The notes: generated by a model not told the origin, from the sequence alone. DNA of 64,000 nt from R-RK-3 sp963834945 (GCA_963834945.1 CAWIDT010000009.1:1-64000); one strand, 5' to 3'; counted from the stretch's first letter, positions 8,957 to 17,656 are shown. Program-made: numbers and translations.

Positions 8957-9684
8957 TCACGAATTATCGTCGTCAGCGATTGCCGTGAAGCGCATGCCTT
9001 TTCGCACTTTCACGACATCAGCATCACCGATGACCTGCGACTGGCCGCTGGCCTTTTCCAAAGTCAGAGAAAATCCGGCTGAATGGGCACACCTTGCTGA
9101 ATGGCCGTTGCCTTGATCTCCGCCCCCGTACGATCCCCTCTTTCGATATAAACCGGGCGCTCATTTACGAAGATTTCTACCGTCCTCGCACGTGGCTGAA
9201 ATCTGAACCGCTCAAGTCCCTCTTCGCTCAAGTTGACGATCTCATCGTCCGCTAGCTCGCGATCCGGCTCGTCCTCGCGAAGAAAATAGACGTCGAATTT
9301 ATCAGGATCGACGCCCCCCAAAACCTTTATCGTGTGCGATGAAATGAAGGATGCCGGCCATTCCTGACGGCGACCTTCAATCTCCAGGCGGAAGCTCCGA
9401 TCACCTCGGACGACGATGAACTTTTCTGCCCCATGCCCTCGCAGATCCGTTGTTTCATCCGGGCGGAGCTCTTCGAGCATGCCGTTGGGAAGCCACAGGA
9501 GAACAAGTTTTTCTGCTGGGTCGCCGCCGCCCAAGGCCTCCGCGATCTGCCTGCCGGTAGGCACTGGATCATCAATGAAACACTCCCGGAAATCCATGTC
9601 TGCCCCAGCCAACCAGACGCGGAAGGCCTGCGAAGCAGAAGCGGATTTTATTTTTTTATCAGTTAATTCAATGGCTTCACTCAT
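8957..9684 (-). CDS. multiubiquitin-like protein, frameshift near 9068
   Basis: The product starts MSEAIELTDKKIKSASAS and contains three successive beta-grasp-like units: about residues 20-88 (FRVWLAGADMDFRECF onward), 92-165 (SFRLEIEGRRQEW onward, with SHTIKVLGGVDPDKFDVY) and 167-241 (RTVEIFVNERPVYIERG). As read it stops at 9064, cutting the third unit. One more T in the TTTT run near 9068 extends it to 8957 with IGDADVVKVRKGMRF and a DDNS tail, the ending I know from multiubiquitin-domain proteins. There is no C-terminal Gly-Gly. It leads the operon with E2 and JAB-E1, and is the likely protein conjugated to targets. Confidence 0.8.
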
Positions 9685-9738
9685 CTTAAATCCCCCGACC
9701 TTTCTTGGGTTGACCGCCGCAGCGAATGCTGAGACGAT

Positions 9739-9815
9739 GGTTCATGTGTAAGACACTATGGCTTAAGCCCAATGGCGAGTCAAACAAAAATGAACCATTG
9801 TCTTACATGTGAACC
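9739..9815. promoter_or_regulatory. paired operator between ubiquitin-like operon and XRE gene
   Basis: The 17-mer GGTTCATGTGTAAGACA (9739-9755) recurs inverted at 9799-9815 as GGTTCACATGTAAGACA, 15 of 17 bases equal. One copy overlaps the -10 region of the operon, the other lies over the leader of the XRE gene. An extra TGAACCA half-site lies at 9791-9797. The XRE protein is the obvious candidate ligand, giving coordinated repression of both directions. Confidence 0.55.
9755..9783 (-). promoter_or_regulatory. promoter of the ubiquitin-like operon
   Basis: On the minus strand TTGACT (9783-9778) and CATAGT (9760-9755) are separated by 17 bases, a good sigma-70-type arrangement, about 70 bases before the multiubiquitin ATG at 9684. 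The -10 box abuts one of the inverted repeats below, so a repressor there would block transcription. Confidence 0.45.
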
Positions 9816-9835
9816 AACAGGAGGAGCCTGCATTT

Positions 9836-10168
9836 ATGTCAACCTTGGAAAACCTGGGCCGCTTAATCCAAGAGAAGCGCGGCGACCGGGGTATCCGCGC
9901 AGTCGCAAAAGAGATCGGGATTAGCCATGCAACCCTGTCCAGAGTAGAGCGTGGACACCTGCCAGACCTAGAGAACTATCAGAAAATTTGTAAGTGGCTG
10001 GGCGTGGAAATGGCTGCCATGACAGCCGGGAAAGCCCATGGCGCGGGCGATATTCCCCAAGTGCATTTCCGAAAGAAGCCGACGGTCAGCCCACAAACTG
10101 CGCAAGCGCTTGCGCAAATGATCCTTGCCGCTCAAGCCGTTCTCTTACAGCAGAAAACAGGGAGTTAG
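9836..10168 (+). CDS. XRE-family regulator
   Basis: The 110-residue product starts MSTLENLGRLIQEKRGDRG; the ATG at 9836 is chosen because GGAGGAG lies nine bases upstream, against a GTG at 9809. A helix-turn-helix fills residues about 10-60 (IRAVAKEIGISHATLSRVE), followed by a weakly conserved tail rich in Gln and Ala. It is divergent from the ubiquitin-like operon across a region with paired operators and is followed three bases later by an M78 peptidase gene. XRE-M78 pairs act as a repressor and its proteolytic antirepressor, so it probably controls the operon. Confidence 0.8.
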   Translation: MSTLENLGRLIQEKRGDRGIRAVAKEIGISHATLSRVERGHLPDLENYQKICKWLGVEMAAMTAGKAHGAGDIPQVHFRKKPTVSPQTAQALAQMILAAQAVLLQQKTGS

Positions 10169-10171
10169 AAT

Positions 10172-10759
10172 GTGTCTGAGCTGCGTCGCGGTTTCAAAAC
10201 TTGGTGTGAAAACGCCGCGCTGGGATACAGGCGGGATCTGGGTTTGGGCGAACATGCCCCCCTCGACCCGCGTCAGCTAGCAAACCATTTGGGAGTGGCG
10301 ATCTGGAGTTCCTCGCGATATTCCGGGATTGAATAAACAGGCGCTCAACCAATTGCTCACAACAGATCCGACCAGTTGGTCTGCTGTAACGCTAACGGTT
10401 GCGGGAAGCACGATCATTATTACCAATTGAGCCACTCCCGGGAACGTGAAAACAGCAACATCGCGCATGAGATTTCCCATCTAATATTGCGCCACGAAGC
10501 GAGCCAACTGTTCTTTACATCGGATGGCTCCATGATGATGAAAGAATACAACCAGATCTTTGAAGCCGAAGCAGAATGTCTAAGCGCGGTGCTTCTTGTT
10601 CCCCGCCCGGCGCTGCTTCATATGCTGAAGGAAGGGCTCTCGGACGCGGCTTTGGCGAAATATTTCGGTGTCAGCACCGAGTTGCTCCGCATGCGGCTCA
10701 ATCGGACAGGCGCCCGGCTCCAAATGGGACGACGAGGAGGTTCGGCGGCGCAAGCTTGA
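10172..10759 (+). CDS. ImmA/IrrE (M78) zinc metallopeptidase, two frameshifts
   Basis: Translation probably starts at GTG 10172 (VSELRRGFKTWCENAALG) after AGGGAG. The frame is read through PLDPRQLANHLGVAIW, shifts near 10300 into VPRDIPGLNKQALNQLL, and shifts again near 10427, where one more T joins IITN to LSHSRERENSNIAHEISH. The HEISH motif with the downstream Glu-rich helix is the zinc site of M78 peptidases. The C-terminal part (FEAEAECLSAVLLVP, DAALAKYFGVSTELLRMRL) fits IrrE-like proteins. It would cleave the upstream XRE protein and release its promoters. As read the gene is in three pieces. A hairpin terminator follows at 10814. Confidence 0.65.
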
Positions 10760-10813
10760 GCTGATAACACAAGCTTCTGCGCGCAGCACACACGCTCGCG
10801 GAAACGGCATTTT

Positions 10814-10839
10814 GAAAGAGCGCCGTCAGGCGCTCTTTC
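10814..10839 (+). terminator. hairpin terminator after the M78 gene
   Basis: An 11-bp perfect stem (GAAAGAGCGCC and its complement) with a four-base loop ends in TTTCC, 55 bases after the M78 stop. The symmetrical arms would also serve the minus strand, where the ArdC remnant ends. Confidence 0.5.
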
Positions 10840-11129
10840 CTATTCCGCGCAGGAAATTAGCAGCCTCGCTGGCCCTCGCAGCGGCGGTGACGATCGCACG
10901 CTTGTCGGCTTTCATGACCTCCAACCAATGCGCGATATAGCCGGCGTGATCGGGACGCGGTTGCGGCGTAATCGAAAGCGATCCGCATAAGAAGGCCGAT
11001 CCAATTCGGCGATCAGTTCCTCCATCGCATAGGCGTGATCGCCAAAGCGCTAGCCGAGTTCGCGGCCCAGACGATGTTCGACGCCACTCCAATGCGTGAG
11101 TTCATGGAACAGCACGGCGTAATAATCCT
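10826..11129 (-). pseudogene. ArdC-like antirestriction protein, C-terminal remnant
   Basis: The remnant preserves the zincin motif FHELTHWSGVEHRLG, then, in another frame, GSAFLCGSLSITPQPRPDHA and ADKRAIVTAAARASEAANFL, as in the C-terminal part of ArdC/DUF1738 proteins of plasmids and conjugative elements. An in-frame TAG follows ELG and a G is missing at IAEL-GSAF. The N-terminal single-strand DNA binding half is absent: upstream the sequence changes abruptly to a VapC start. It is therefore a non-functional piece left by a recombination event, and evidence of a former conjugative element. Confidence 0.65.
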
Positions 11130-11174
11130 CCCTGCGTTTGCCAGCATGACGGCTGAACTGTCGAGTACGATCAC
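11130..11174 (-). pseudogene. vapC: vapC 5' stub (PIN toxin start)
   Basis: From a GTG that overlaps the vapB stop (GTGA) the frame reads VIVLDSSAVMLAN, the conserved first strand of PIN-domain toxins with the catalytic Asp. After about 14 codons the sequence turns into the ArdC fragment. The rest of the toxin is gone, so no active VapC is made. Confidence 0.5.
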
Positions 11175-11443
11175 CGAGGCAATCCGAATTCATCGTAGTT
11201 GAGGATTTCGTCAATGCTCCTTGCATCGTAAGTAGGACGCTCGGCAGTTGGCGGGACAACGCTTGGATCGCTTCCCGTTTTTCAGCGGGCGTCAATTTCC
11301 GTTACCGATGCGCGATACCGGCGCCTATTGCGCGCGTTATGATTGCATCGTGGACAACCTCATCGAGTGTTTGCCCATTTGTTTGTGCGATTTTGTCGCC
11401 AAGGCTTCGGCTTCAGCGGAAAGCTCGATCAATCGTCGTATGG
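11171..11443 (-). pseudogene. vapB: vapB-like antitoxin, frameshifted
   Basis: Three adjacent frames together give ELSAEAEALATKIAQTNG and QTLDEVVHDAI, then LTPAEKREAIQALSRQLAE, then RSIDEILNYDEFGLPR and a stop at 11171. This is the layout of VapB antitoxins of the PSK/Rv0623 type, whose tail is a conserved D-E-I-L-x-Y-D-x-x-G-L-P. At least two indels separate the frames, one in an AAAA run. The upstream start is not clear. With its toxin reduced to a stub, the pair is a relic. Confidence 0.5.
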
Positions 11444-11505
11444 ATTTTCTCGATACTCGATAAGTGCGGTTAATTAAGCGTCTCCGAGAGCCGCTCTTCA
11501 TCCTA

Positions 11506-12684
11506 TTATAGTGCGTCTCCGACCGGGTTGCCATTCAAAGCGGATTTGACATGGCTCGCGACTTCCGCAGCAGCGCGCCGCACCGGATCGGCGGCTAAGT
11601 GCGCGTAACGGGCCGTCGTCTGAACCTGCGTGTGGCCGAGCAATTTGCCGATGAGCGGCAAAGTCTGGCCGAGCGCGAGCGCCCGCGAAGCATATGTGTG
11701 ACGCAAATCGTGAATGCGGACATCGTCGAGGTCGGCAAGCTTTCTGATTCTGCGCCAGGGCCTTTGTAAATCGGTTAAATATCCGCCGAGTGTCGAGCCG
11801 GTGACAACATAAGCGTTTCCCCGGAGCTTCGGCACGGTGTTTAATACTGCGATCGTTTCGTATGTCAGGTAGATGACCTTCTCACCGGTTTTCGACTCGG
11901 GCAGCCGGATTTGTTTCTGCTCGAAATCGATAAACTTCCACTGAAGGGTCTGGATCTCACCCAAACGGCAGCCGGTCAACAAGAGCAACCTATAAGCGAC
12001 CACCGCCGAAGGGCATTCCGCTTCCACTTCGTCCAGCGCCTGGCCAAGGCGTCGTAGCTCAGTTGGCGATAAAAATCGCTCGCGTTTTTCTTCGCGGTAT
12101 TTCTTGACCCGAATGCAAGGGTTCGAATTATCGGCGCGCAATCCCCAGACCTCAGCCATGCTGAACATCTTCGACAGAACTCCAAGTGTACGATTAGCCT
12201 GATAGGGAATATGCCGGAGGCCGTGATGAAGCTCTGCAATTGACCGGCGTTCGATCTCGTGGACTGCTTGTTTTCCAATTATCGGCGTTATGAATATCTC
12301 GACCGACCGCCGGTATTCACGCCGTGTGGCCGGCTTCAGATGAACATCCGCATACTCGCTCAGAAAGCGCTCGCCCAAAGCCTTCACTGTTATCGCCGAT
12401 TTTTGTTTGCGGACGTCTTCTGTTGGATCTTGCCCGGTCGCGAGTTCACCCAGAATGCGTTTGGCTTCGGTGCGGGCCGTCTCGGCGGTCCACGCACCGT
12501 GATACCCGATCGTTACCCGACGTTGGCTACCCTTGAAGCGCTGGCGGACAAAATAGACTTTACGCCCCGATTTGCGAACCCGTATCCCAAACCCCGCAAG
12601 CGCCTCGTCGAAATAGTCGATGTCGCGGTCTTCGGGCTTCAGAGCGTCGATAAAGCGTTTATTGAGTTTCGGCATGACGGCCAC
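11506..12684 (-). CDS. tyrosine site-specific integrase
   Basis: The 392-residue protein has an N-terminal arm-binding domain (MPKLNKRFIDALKPED, GFGIRVRKSGRKVYFVRQR), a core-binding domain (VKALGERFLSEYADVHLKP) and a catalytic domain with Arg in LLTGCRLGEI, HDLRHTYASR, LLGHTQVQTTARYAHL, so all of Arg, His-x-x-Arg, His and nucleophile Tyr are present. It is intact. It lies with its start 180 bases from a tRNA-fMet 3' fragment, the likely attachment core, so it should have inserted the island to its left. A start three codons later (MPKLN, 12675) is equally possible. Confidence 0.9.
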   Translation of the reverse strand: MAVMPKLNKRFIDALKPEDRDIDYFDEALAGFGIRVRKSGRKVYFVRQRFKGSQRRVTIGYHGAWTAETARTEAKRILGELATGQDPTEDVRKQKSAITVKALGERFLSEYADVHLKPATRREYRRSVEIFITPIIGKQAVHEIERRSIAELHHGLRHIPYQANRTLGVLSKMFSMAEVWGLRADNSNPCIRVKKYREEKRERFLSPTELRRLGQALDEVEAECPSAVVAYRLLLLTGCRLGEIQTLQWKFIDFEQKQIRLPESKTGEKVIYLTYETIAVLNTVPKLRGNAYVVTGSTLGGYLTDLQRPWRRIRKLADLDDVRIHDLRHTYASRALALGQTLPLIGKLLGHTQVQTTARYAHLAADPVRRAAAEVASHVKSALNGNPVGDAL

Positions 12685-12838
12685 AACCTCTGTTATCGGA
12701 CGCTGCCGTTCTGGGGAACAATTGGGGCACAGTTGGGAGTGAATATCCGTGCGGCTTATAGCGTCATTTCAGAGCTTATCATCCGGAAATATCGTTATAC
12801 ATCAGCAATATAGAGAAAAACCGTGGAATTCCAGGAAA

Positions 12839-13004
<166 letters not shown>

Positions 13005-13136
13005 CGATATCCCTGTAGTGATAACGGGGTAGCTTGGTGAAACTTTTGACGATCATCTCAGCACCGCCGATTGTTGGCTTAAACGTGGTATCTGGCGATC
13101 AGTGCAACCGCTTAGAATATGATCCTAAGGGCACAT

Positions 13137-14339
13137 TCAGACAGAATGTCGGTCCCTCTGTTGGTCCAGATAGTCCGCGTACCATTGCAGCATCCTCCGC
13201 CGCTCCGGCAGATACTCGGCCGCATTGTAGGCGGCGCGCACCTTGTCGCCATCATCATGGGCGAGCTGCCGCTCAACGGCGTCGGCGGTGAAGCCTTGCT
13301 CGTTCAGGATTGTGCTGGCGATTGTTCGAAAGCCGTGCGTCGTCGTCCGCGAATGGAAGCCCATCCGATAGAGGGCAAACAACATCGTGTTGTTCGACAT
13401 GTAGCCTTCGCGGGTCGGCGCCGGGAACATGAAGACGGCCCGGCCGGTGAGTGCCTGCAGCTCCCGCAGCGTCGCCAAGGCCTGCCGTGAGAGCGGCACT
13501 AGATGCCCGCCACGGCCCTTCATTTTCATGCGCTCGTCCGGCACGCGCCAGAGCGGCGCTTGCGTGTCCAGCCCTTCGATTTCGCGCCAGCGGCCCGCCC
13601 GTAGCTCTGTGGTGCGCAGAAGCGTGAGCACCGCCAGTTTCAGCCCCAACTGCGTTTCCTGCTCGCCATCATAGGCGTCGATGGCGCGAAGCAGCTCCGG
13701 CAACTCGTCCCGCGGAATTGCCCGGTGATGCTTCACGCGCGGCGACGGCTTCAGCGCGCCCCGCAGATCCGCACAAGGATCGCGGACCGCCCGGCCGGTG
13801 ACGATAGCGAAGCGGAAAATCTGCCCGCAATGCTCTTTGATGCGCTTGGTCATCTCCAGCGCGCCCCGCGCCTCGATCTTGCGAAGCATGGCCAGCAGTT
13901 CCGGCGGCTCGATCTTGTCGATTTGCCGCTCGCCGATCTGGGGGAACACGTCGGCTTCGAGCCGGTCCATCACCTGGCCGGCATAGCGCGGCGTCAGCGC
14001 GCCCTTCTTGTGCTCGTGCCACTCACGGGCGATCGCTTCGAAGCCATTTGCTGTAGCCGCCTGGACCGCGATCTTCTCCAGCTTGCGCACCTGTCCAGGG
14101 TCCGTCCCGTTGGCGAGCTGATTTTTGGCGGTCCGCCGCTTCTCGCGGGCATCGGCCAGCGACACCTCGGGATAGACGCCCAGCGCCAGCGTCTTCTGCT
14201 TGCCCCCAAATCGATAAGCCAAGCGCCAGTAGCGGCGCCCATCCGGCTGCACCAGCACGAACAACCCGCCCCCGTCTGAGACCTTGTATGGCTTTTCCCG
14301 GCCGCGCGAATTGCGCAGGGCGGTGTCCGAAAGGGGCAT
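13137..14339 (-). CDS. P4-type tyrosine integrase at tRNA-Gln
   Basis: The 400-residue product starts MPLSDTALRNSRGREKPYKV at 14339 and shows the DUF4102-type arm domain (VSDGGGLFVLVQPDG, TLALGVYPEVSLADAR). Catalytic residues appear as Arg in LLRTTELRAGRW, HGFRTIAST, and the final block RQLAHDDGDKVRAAYN. It is intact. It lies directly downstream of the 3' end of tRNA-Gln with its start towards the tRNA, the standard arrangement for islands targeting that gene. With the other integrase 450 bases away, the region is either two tandem islands or one nested in another. Confidence 0.88.
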   Translation of the reverse strand: MPLSDTALRNSRGREKPYKVSDGGGLFVLVQPDGRRYWRLAYRFGGKQKTLALGVYPEVSLADAREKRRTAKNQLANGTDPGQVRKLEKIAVQAATANGFEAIAREWHEHKKGALTPRYAGQVMDRLEADVFPQIGERQIDKIEPPELLAMLRKIEARGALEMTKRIKEHCGQIFRFAIVTGRAVRDPCADLRGALKPSPRVKHHRAIPRDELPELLRAIDAYDGEQETQLGLKLAVLTLLRTTELRAGRWREIEGLDTQAPLWRVPDERMKMKGRGGHLVPLSRQALATLRELQALTGRAVFMFPAPTREGYMSNNTMLFALYRMGFHSRTTTHGFRTIASTILNEQGFTADAVERQLAHDDGDKVRAAYNAAEYLPERRRMLQWYADYLDQQRDRHSV

Positions 14340-14506
14340 GTGTTGGTACCTCGCCGGCTCGCTGTTGGCATGGCAGAGCTGTTCTACCAACAATTTCACC
14401 GGATGCCAACGAACAGTAGCGGAACACAGCGAAAGCCGCTTATTCTTATTTCGTTAGCCAGCAAGGGATTTTGAACTTCAGCGAACATTTAGGAATGAGG
14501 CTTGGC

Positions 14507-14576
14507 TGGGGCGCTAGGATTCGAACCTAGGTATGACGGGATCAAAACCCGTTGCCTTACCACTTGGCGACGCCCC
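14507..14576 (-). tRNA. tRNA-Gln (TTG)
   Basis: On the minus strand the sequence folds with acceptor GGGGCGT against GCGCCCC, a D arm, an anticodon stem around TTTTGAT (anticodon TTG) and a T arm CTAGGTTCGAATCCTAG. CCA is not encoded directly after the discriminator A. The T-loop GTTCGAATC is canonical. It is the insertion target of the neighbouring P4-type integrase and marks the boundary between island and chromosome. Confidence 0.92.
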
Positions 14577-14719
14577 AAATCAGGTAGCGGTGGAATACCG
14601 GGGATTGCCGGAATTGTAAAGCTGCCGGCCCGTCCGGTGCGCATCCCGCCCGCTTTTGACACGCGCGAAAGCCGCAGCGACGGGCGGGCTCCGGCTTGCA
14701 TTCGCGCGTCGCCAGTATG

Positions 14720-14911
14720 CTATGCCGATGGAAGGGCGTAGGCCACCGCCGAATCACCCATGGGCGTCTCCATGAAATGGTCTCCGCCGGCCATGATGAC
14801 GAGATACCGCTTGCCGCCCTCCTCACAGGTCAGCGGCATTGCCCGGCTTTCGGCGAGCAGCGTGTCGGTCCACATGGTCTTGCCGGTCGTAACATCCAGG
14901 GCGACCAGCAA
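14720..14911 (-). pseudogene. PQQ-dependent dehydrogenase, C-terminal remnant
   Basis: The 63-codon frame reads LVALDVTTGKTMWTDTL, then YLVIMAGGDHFMETPMGD and VAYALP at its end. This is the last beta-propeller blade of membrane quinoprotein glucose dehydrogenase-like enzymes. The other roughly 700 residues are missing: at 14911 the sequence changes to an unrelated plus-strand tail. It is a deletion relic at the island boundary. Confidence 0.6.
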
Positions 14912-15032
14912 ACTGGAATATCTGGTTCGGCGTCGACCAGGCCGGAATTTTCATCGCCGTCGCCGCCGCTGTTTGGCTGCTGATCCTGTTCCTGATGGTC
15001 GCTGCCGATTACACTACGCGCGGTGCGCCGTG
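14912..15032 (+). pseudogene. membrane-protein C-terminal remnant
   Basis: In one plus-strand frame the DNA reads WNIWFGVDQAGIFIAV, then a hydrophobic helix WLLILFLMVAADYTT and a stop at 15032. It has no start codon and begins where the quinoprotein fragment ends, so it looks like the tail of a different gene joined by deletion. The family is unknown. Confidence 0.35.
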
Positions 15033-15086
15033 AACGCGGCTTGGGCAACGGAGCACCAGGGGGGCCAAGATCGAAAGGAGGGTGCC

Positions 15087-16271
15087 ATGAAGATTGCCAT
15101 CAACGGCGCCGGCATTGCGGGGCCGGCGCTGGCCTATTGGCTGCATCGCGGCGGGCATGAGCCGACGCTGATCGAGAAAGCGCCGAGTTTCCGCACCGGC
15201 GGTTATGTCATCGATTTCTGGGGCATCGGCTACACCATCGCGGAGCGAATGGGGATTCTGCCGCAGGTGCTGGCCAAGAGCTATTCCGTTCAGGAGGTGC
15301 GTTTCGTCGACGAGCGTGGCCGTAAGGCGGGCGGGTTCTCGGTCGACGTCTTTCGCCGCATTATGAAGGACCGTTATACCAGCCTGCCGCGCGGCGACCT
15401 CGGCGCCGCCATCTACCAGTCGGTGAGCGATAGGATCGAAACCATCTTCAGCGACAGCATAGCGGCAATCGAGGAGCATGATGGCGGTCTCCGCACCCGC
15501 TTCGAACACGCTGGCGAGCGCGATTTCGATCTGGTGATCGGCGCCGACGGATTGCATTCGCGGGTGCGCGATCTGGTGTTCGGGCCGCAAAGCCGGTTCG
15601 AAAAGCAGCTCGGCTATTACGTCGCCGCTTTCGAGGCCGAAGGCTACCGCCCGCGCGACGAACTGGTCTTTGTCAGCCATGGAATGCCGGGGCGGCAGAT
15701 CTCGCGCTTCGCCATGCGCGAGGACCGGACGGTGTTTCTCTTTGTTTTCGCGGCGGACTATATCAGCGGTCCGGAGCCGCACGGAGCCCAGGAGTGCAAG
15801 GCGCTCCTCAACCGCATCTTTGGCGCTGCCGGCTGGGAAGCGCCGCAAATCCTGGCGGCGATGGACGCGGTGGACGATATCTATTTCGACCGCGTCAGCC
15901 AGATCAGGATGGAGCGCTGGTCAAAGGGCCGGGTGATGCTGATCGGCGACGCGGCGTCGGCGGTGTCGCTGCTGGCCGGCGAGGGCACGGGCCTCGCAGT
16001 GGCCGAAGCCTATGTGCTGGCCGGCGAATTGCACCGCGCCGGGCAGGATTACGCCGCCGCCTTCGATCGCCACGAGCAAAGGCTGCGCCCCCTCATCGAA
16101 GGCAAGCAGAAATCTGCCGAAGGCTTAGCCTCGACCTTTGCGCCGAAAACGGCCTGGGGCTTGTGGCTGCGCAATCATGCTCTGTCGCTCTTTAAAATTC
16201 CTCCGGTGGCGGATTTTCTGATCGGGCGCAGCCTGCGGGACGATTTCGAATTGCCGTCCTATGAGCTTTGA
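15087..16271 (+). CDS. FAD-dependent monooxygenase (PF01494 type)
   Basis: The 394-residue protein begins MKIAINGAGIAGPALAYWL, the GxGxxG FAD loop, and has DLVIGADGLHSRVR (the DG motif) and GRVMLIGDAASAVSLLAGEG (the GD motif that closes over FAD ribityl). These are the three hallmarks of aromatic-type flavin hydroxylases such as TetX and related enzymes. The start is fixed by AAGGAGG six bases upstream. It overlaps the antiporter gene by one base (TGATG), so the two are probably co-transcribed. The substrate cannot be told from sequence; aromatic or polyketide hydroxylation or antibiotic inactivation are options. Confidence 0.85.
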   Translation: MKIAINGAGIAGPALAYWLHRGGHEPTLIEKAPSFRTGGYVIDFWGIGYTIAERMGILPQVLAKSYSVQEVRFVDERGRKAGGFSVDVFRRIMKDRYTSLPRGDLGAAIYQSVSDRIETIFSDSIAAIEEHDGGLRTRFEHAGERDFDLVIGADGLHSRVRDLVFGPQSRFEKQLGYYVAAFEAEGYRPRDELVFVSHGMPGRQISRFAMREDRTVFLFVFAADYISGPEPHGAQECKALLNRIFGAAGWEAPQILAAMDAVDDIYFDRVSQIRMERWSKGRVMLIGDAASAVSLLAGEGTGLAVAEAYVLAGELHRAGQDYAAAFDRHEQRLRPLIEGKQKSAEGLASTFAPKTAWGLWLRNHALSLFKIPPVADFLIGRSLRDDFELPSYEL

Positions 16272-17623
16272 TGCCGCTGGAGTATCTTCCAGCCGAACAG
16301 CCCCGAAGGCGCGGGGGAAAGGGACCATCATTGCTCTCGGCTTTTGACATTGTTGCGGGGCTGCTCACCCTCACCGCAATTTTTGCGTGGCTCAATCACC
16401 GCTATTTGCGGCTACCCGCCAATATCGGCCTTCTGGTCATGGGCCTCGCCGCCTCGCTGCTGCTGATCGGCGTCGAATATCTGTTTCCCAACACCTCCTT
16501 GTTCGGCGCATTGGCGCGCGCTATTCACCAGATCGACTTTTACAGCGCCGTCATGAACGGCATGCTCGCCTTCCTGCTGTTCGCCGGCGCCCTGCATGTG
16601 GATCTGGACGGGCTGCGCAATCGCGCCATGGTCGTGGGCATTCTGGCGACGGTCGGCGTCGTCATTTCGATCGTCATCATCGCGACGGGGCTGTTCGGGG
16701 CCGCCGCGCTTCTGGGCCTGCCCGTCAGCTTTGCCTGGGCGTTGGTGTTCGGCGCCCTGATCTCTCCCACTGATCCGGTCGCGGTCCTGACGACGCTGAA
16801 ATCCGCTAATGTTCCAGAAATGCTGGAGATGGACATGTCCGGCGAGGCGCTGTTCAACGATGGCGTCGGCGTCGTGCTGTTCACCATCGCGCTGGAGGCC
16901 GCTGTGGGGTCCAAGCTCGGGCTGCCGGAAATGGGAGGCCTTTTGCTGCTCGAAGCCGGCGGCGGGGCGCTTCTGGGACTGATCACCGGCTATGCCGCTT
17001 ATCGGGCGCTGCGTGCAATCGACGATTATTCGATCGAGGTGCTCATTTCCATCGCGCTTGTCACGGGCACCTATGCTCTCGCCAATAATCTGCATATGAG
17101 CGGCCCTATCGCGGTCGTCGTTGCCGGCGTGCTGATCGGCAACAGGGGCGCAGCCTACGCCATGAGCGACGTCACCAAGCAATACCTCTTCGGCTTCTGG
17201 ACCCTGACCGACGACATATTGAACGCACTGCTGTTTCTGCTGATCGGCCTGGAAGTGCTTGTAATCGGCTTCGATGCCCGCTTCCTTCCCGTGTGGCTGA
17301 TTGCCGTACCGCTGGTGTTGCTCGCGCGTTTTCTGGCAGTCGGCGGTCCGGTTCTCCTGCTGAGCCGCTGGGAAACGTTCGCGCAAGGGACCATTCCAGT
17401 GCTGACCTGGGGCGGGGTGCGTGGCGGCATATCGGTGGCGCTTGCTTTGTCGCTGCCGGAAAGCGACGCCCGCCCGGCAATTCTGGCGGCGACCTATGCC
17501 GTGGTGCTGTTCACGGTGATCGTGCAGGGATTGACCCTCTCTCGGGTCGTCGACCGCGCCGTGGCGCGAGGGTCAGGCGAGGCGGCTGGCGGCAAAAAAA
17601 TGGCCAGCTTTCGGAAAAGCTGA
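16271..17623 (+). CDS. CPA1-type Na+/H+ antiporter
   Basis: The 450-residue product is almost wholly hydrophobic with about 12 membrane helices, beginning after a short polar leader. Family marks are GALISPTDPVAVL, MSGEALFNDGVGVVLF (with the ion-binding Asn-Asp) and TWGGVRGGISVALALSLPE. It exchanges Na+ or K+ for H+ across the inner membrane for pH and salt balance. The ATG overlaps the stop of the monooxygenase; no separate ribosome binding site is clear, which suggests coupling. Its 3' end contains the terminator of the opposing BA14K gene. Confidence 0.9.
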   Translation: MPLEYLPAEQPRRRGGKGPSLLSAFDIVAGLLTLTAIFAWLNHRYLRLPANIGLLVMGLAASLLLIGVEYLFPNTSLFGALARAIHQIDFYSAVMNGMLAFLLFAGALHVDLDGLRNRAMVVGILATVGVVISIVIIATGLFGAAALLGLPVSFAWALVFGALISPTDPVAVLTTLKSANVPEMLEMDMSGEALFNDGVGVVLFTIALEAAVGSKLGLPEMGGLLLLEAGGGALLGLITGYAAYRALRAIDDYSIEVLISIALVTGTYALANNLHMSGPIAVVVAGVLIGNRGAAYAMSDVTKQYLFGFWTLTDDILNALLFLLIGLEVLVIGFDARFLPVWLIAVPLVLLARFLAVGGPVLLLSRWETFAQGTIPVLTWGGVRGGISVALALSLPESDARPAILAATYAVVLFTVIVQGLTLSRVVDRAVARGSGEAAGGKKMASFRKS

Positions 17624-17625
17624 CC
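17594..17625 (-). terminator. intrinsic terminator of the BA14K gene
   Basis: On the minus strand a stem GGTCAGCTTT/AAAGCTGGCC is followed by ATTTTTTT, about 30 bases after the BA14K stop. It lies inside the last codons of the convergent antiporter gene. Confidence 0.6.
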
Positions 17626-17656
17626 ATTCGAGTGAGGGGCATATTATCTGTCTTTG

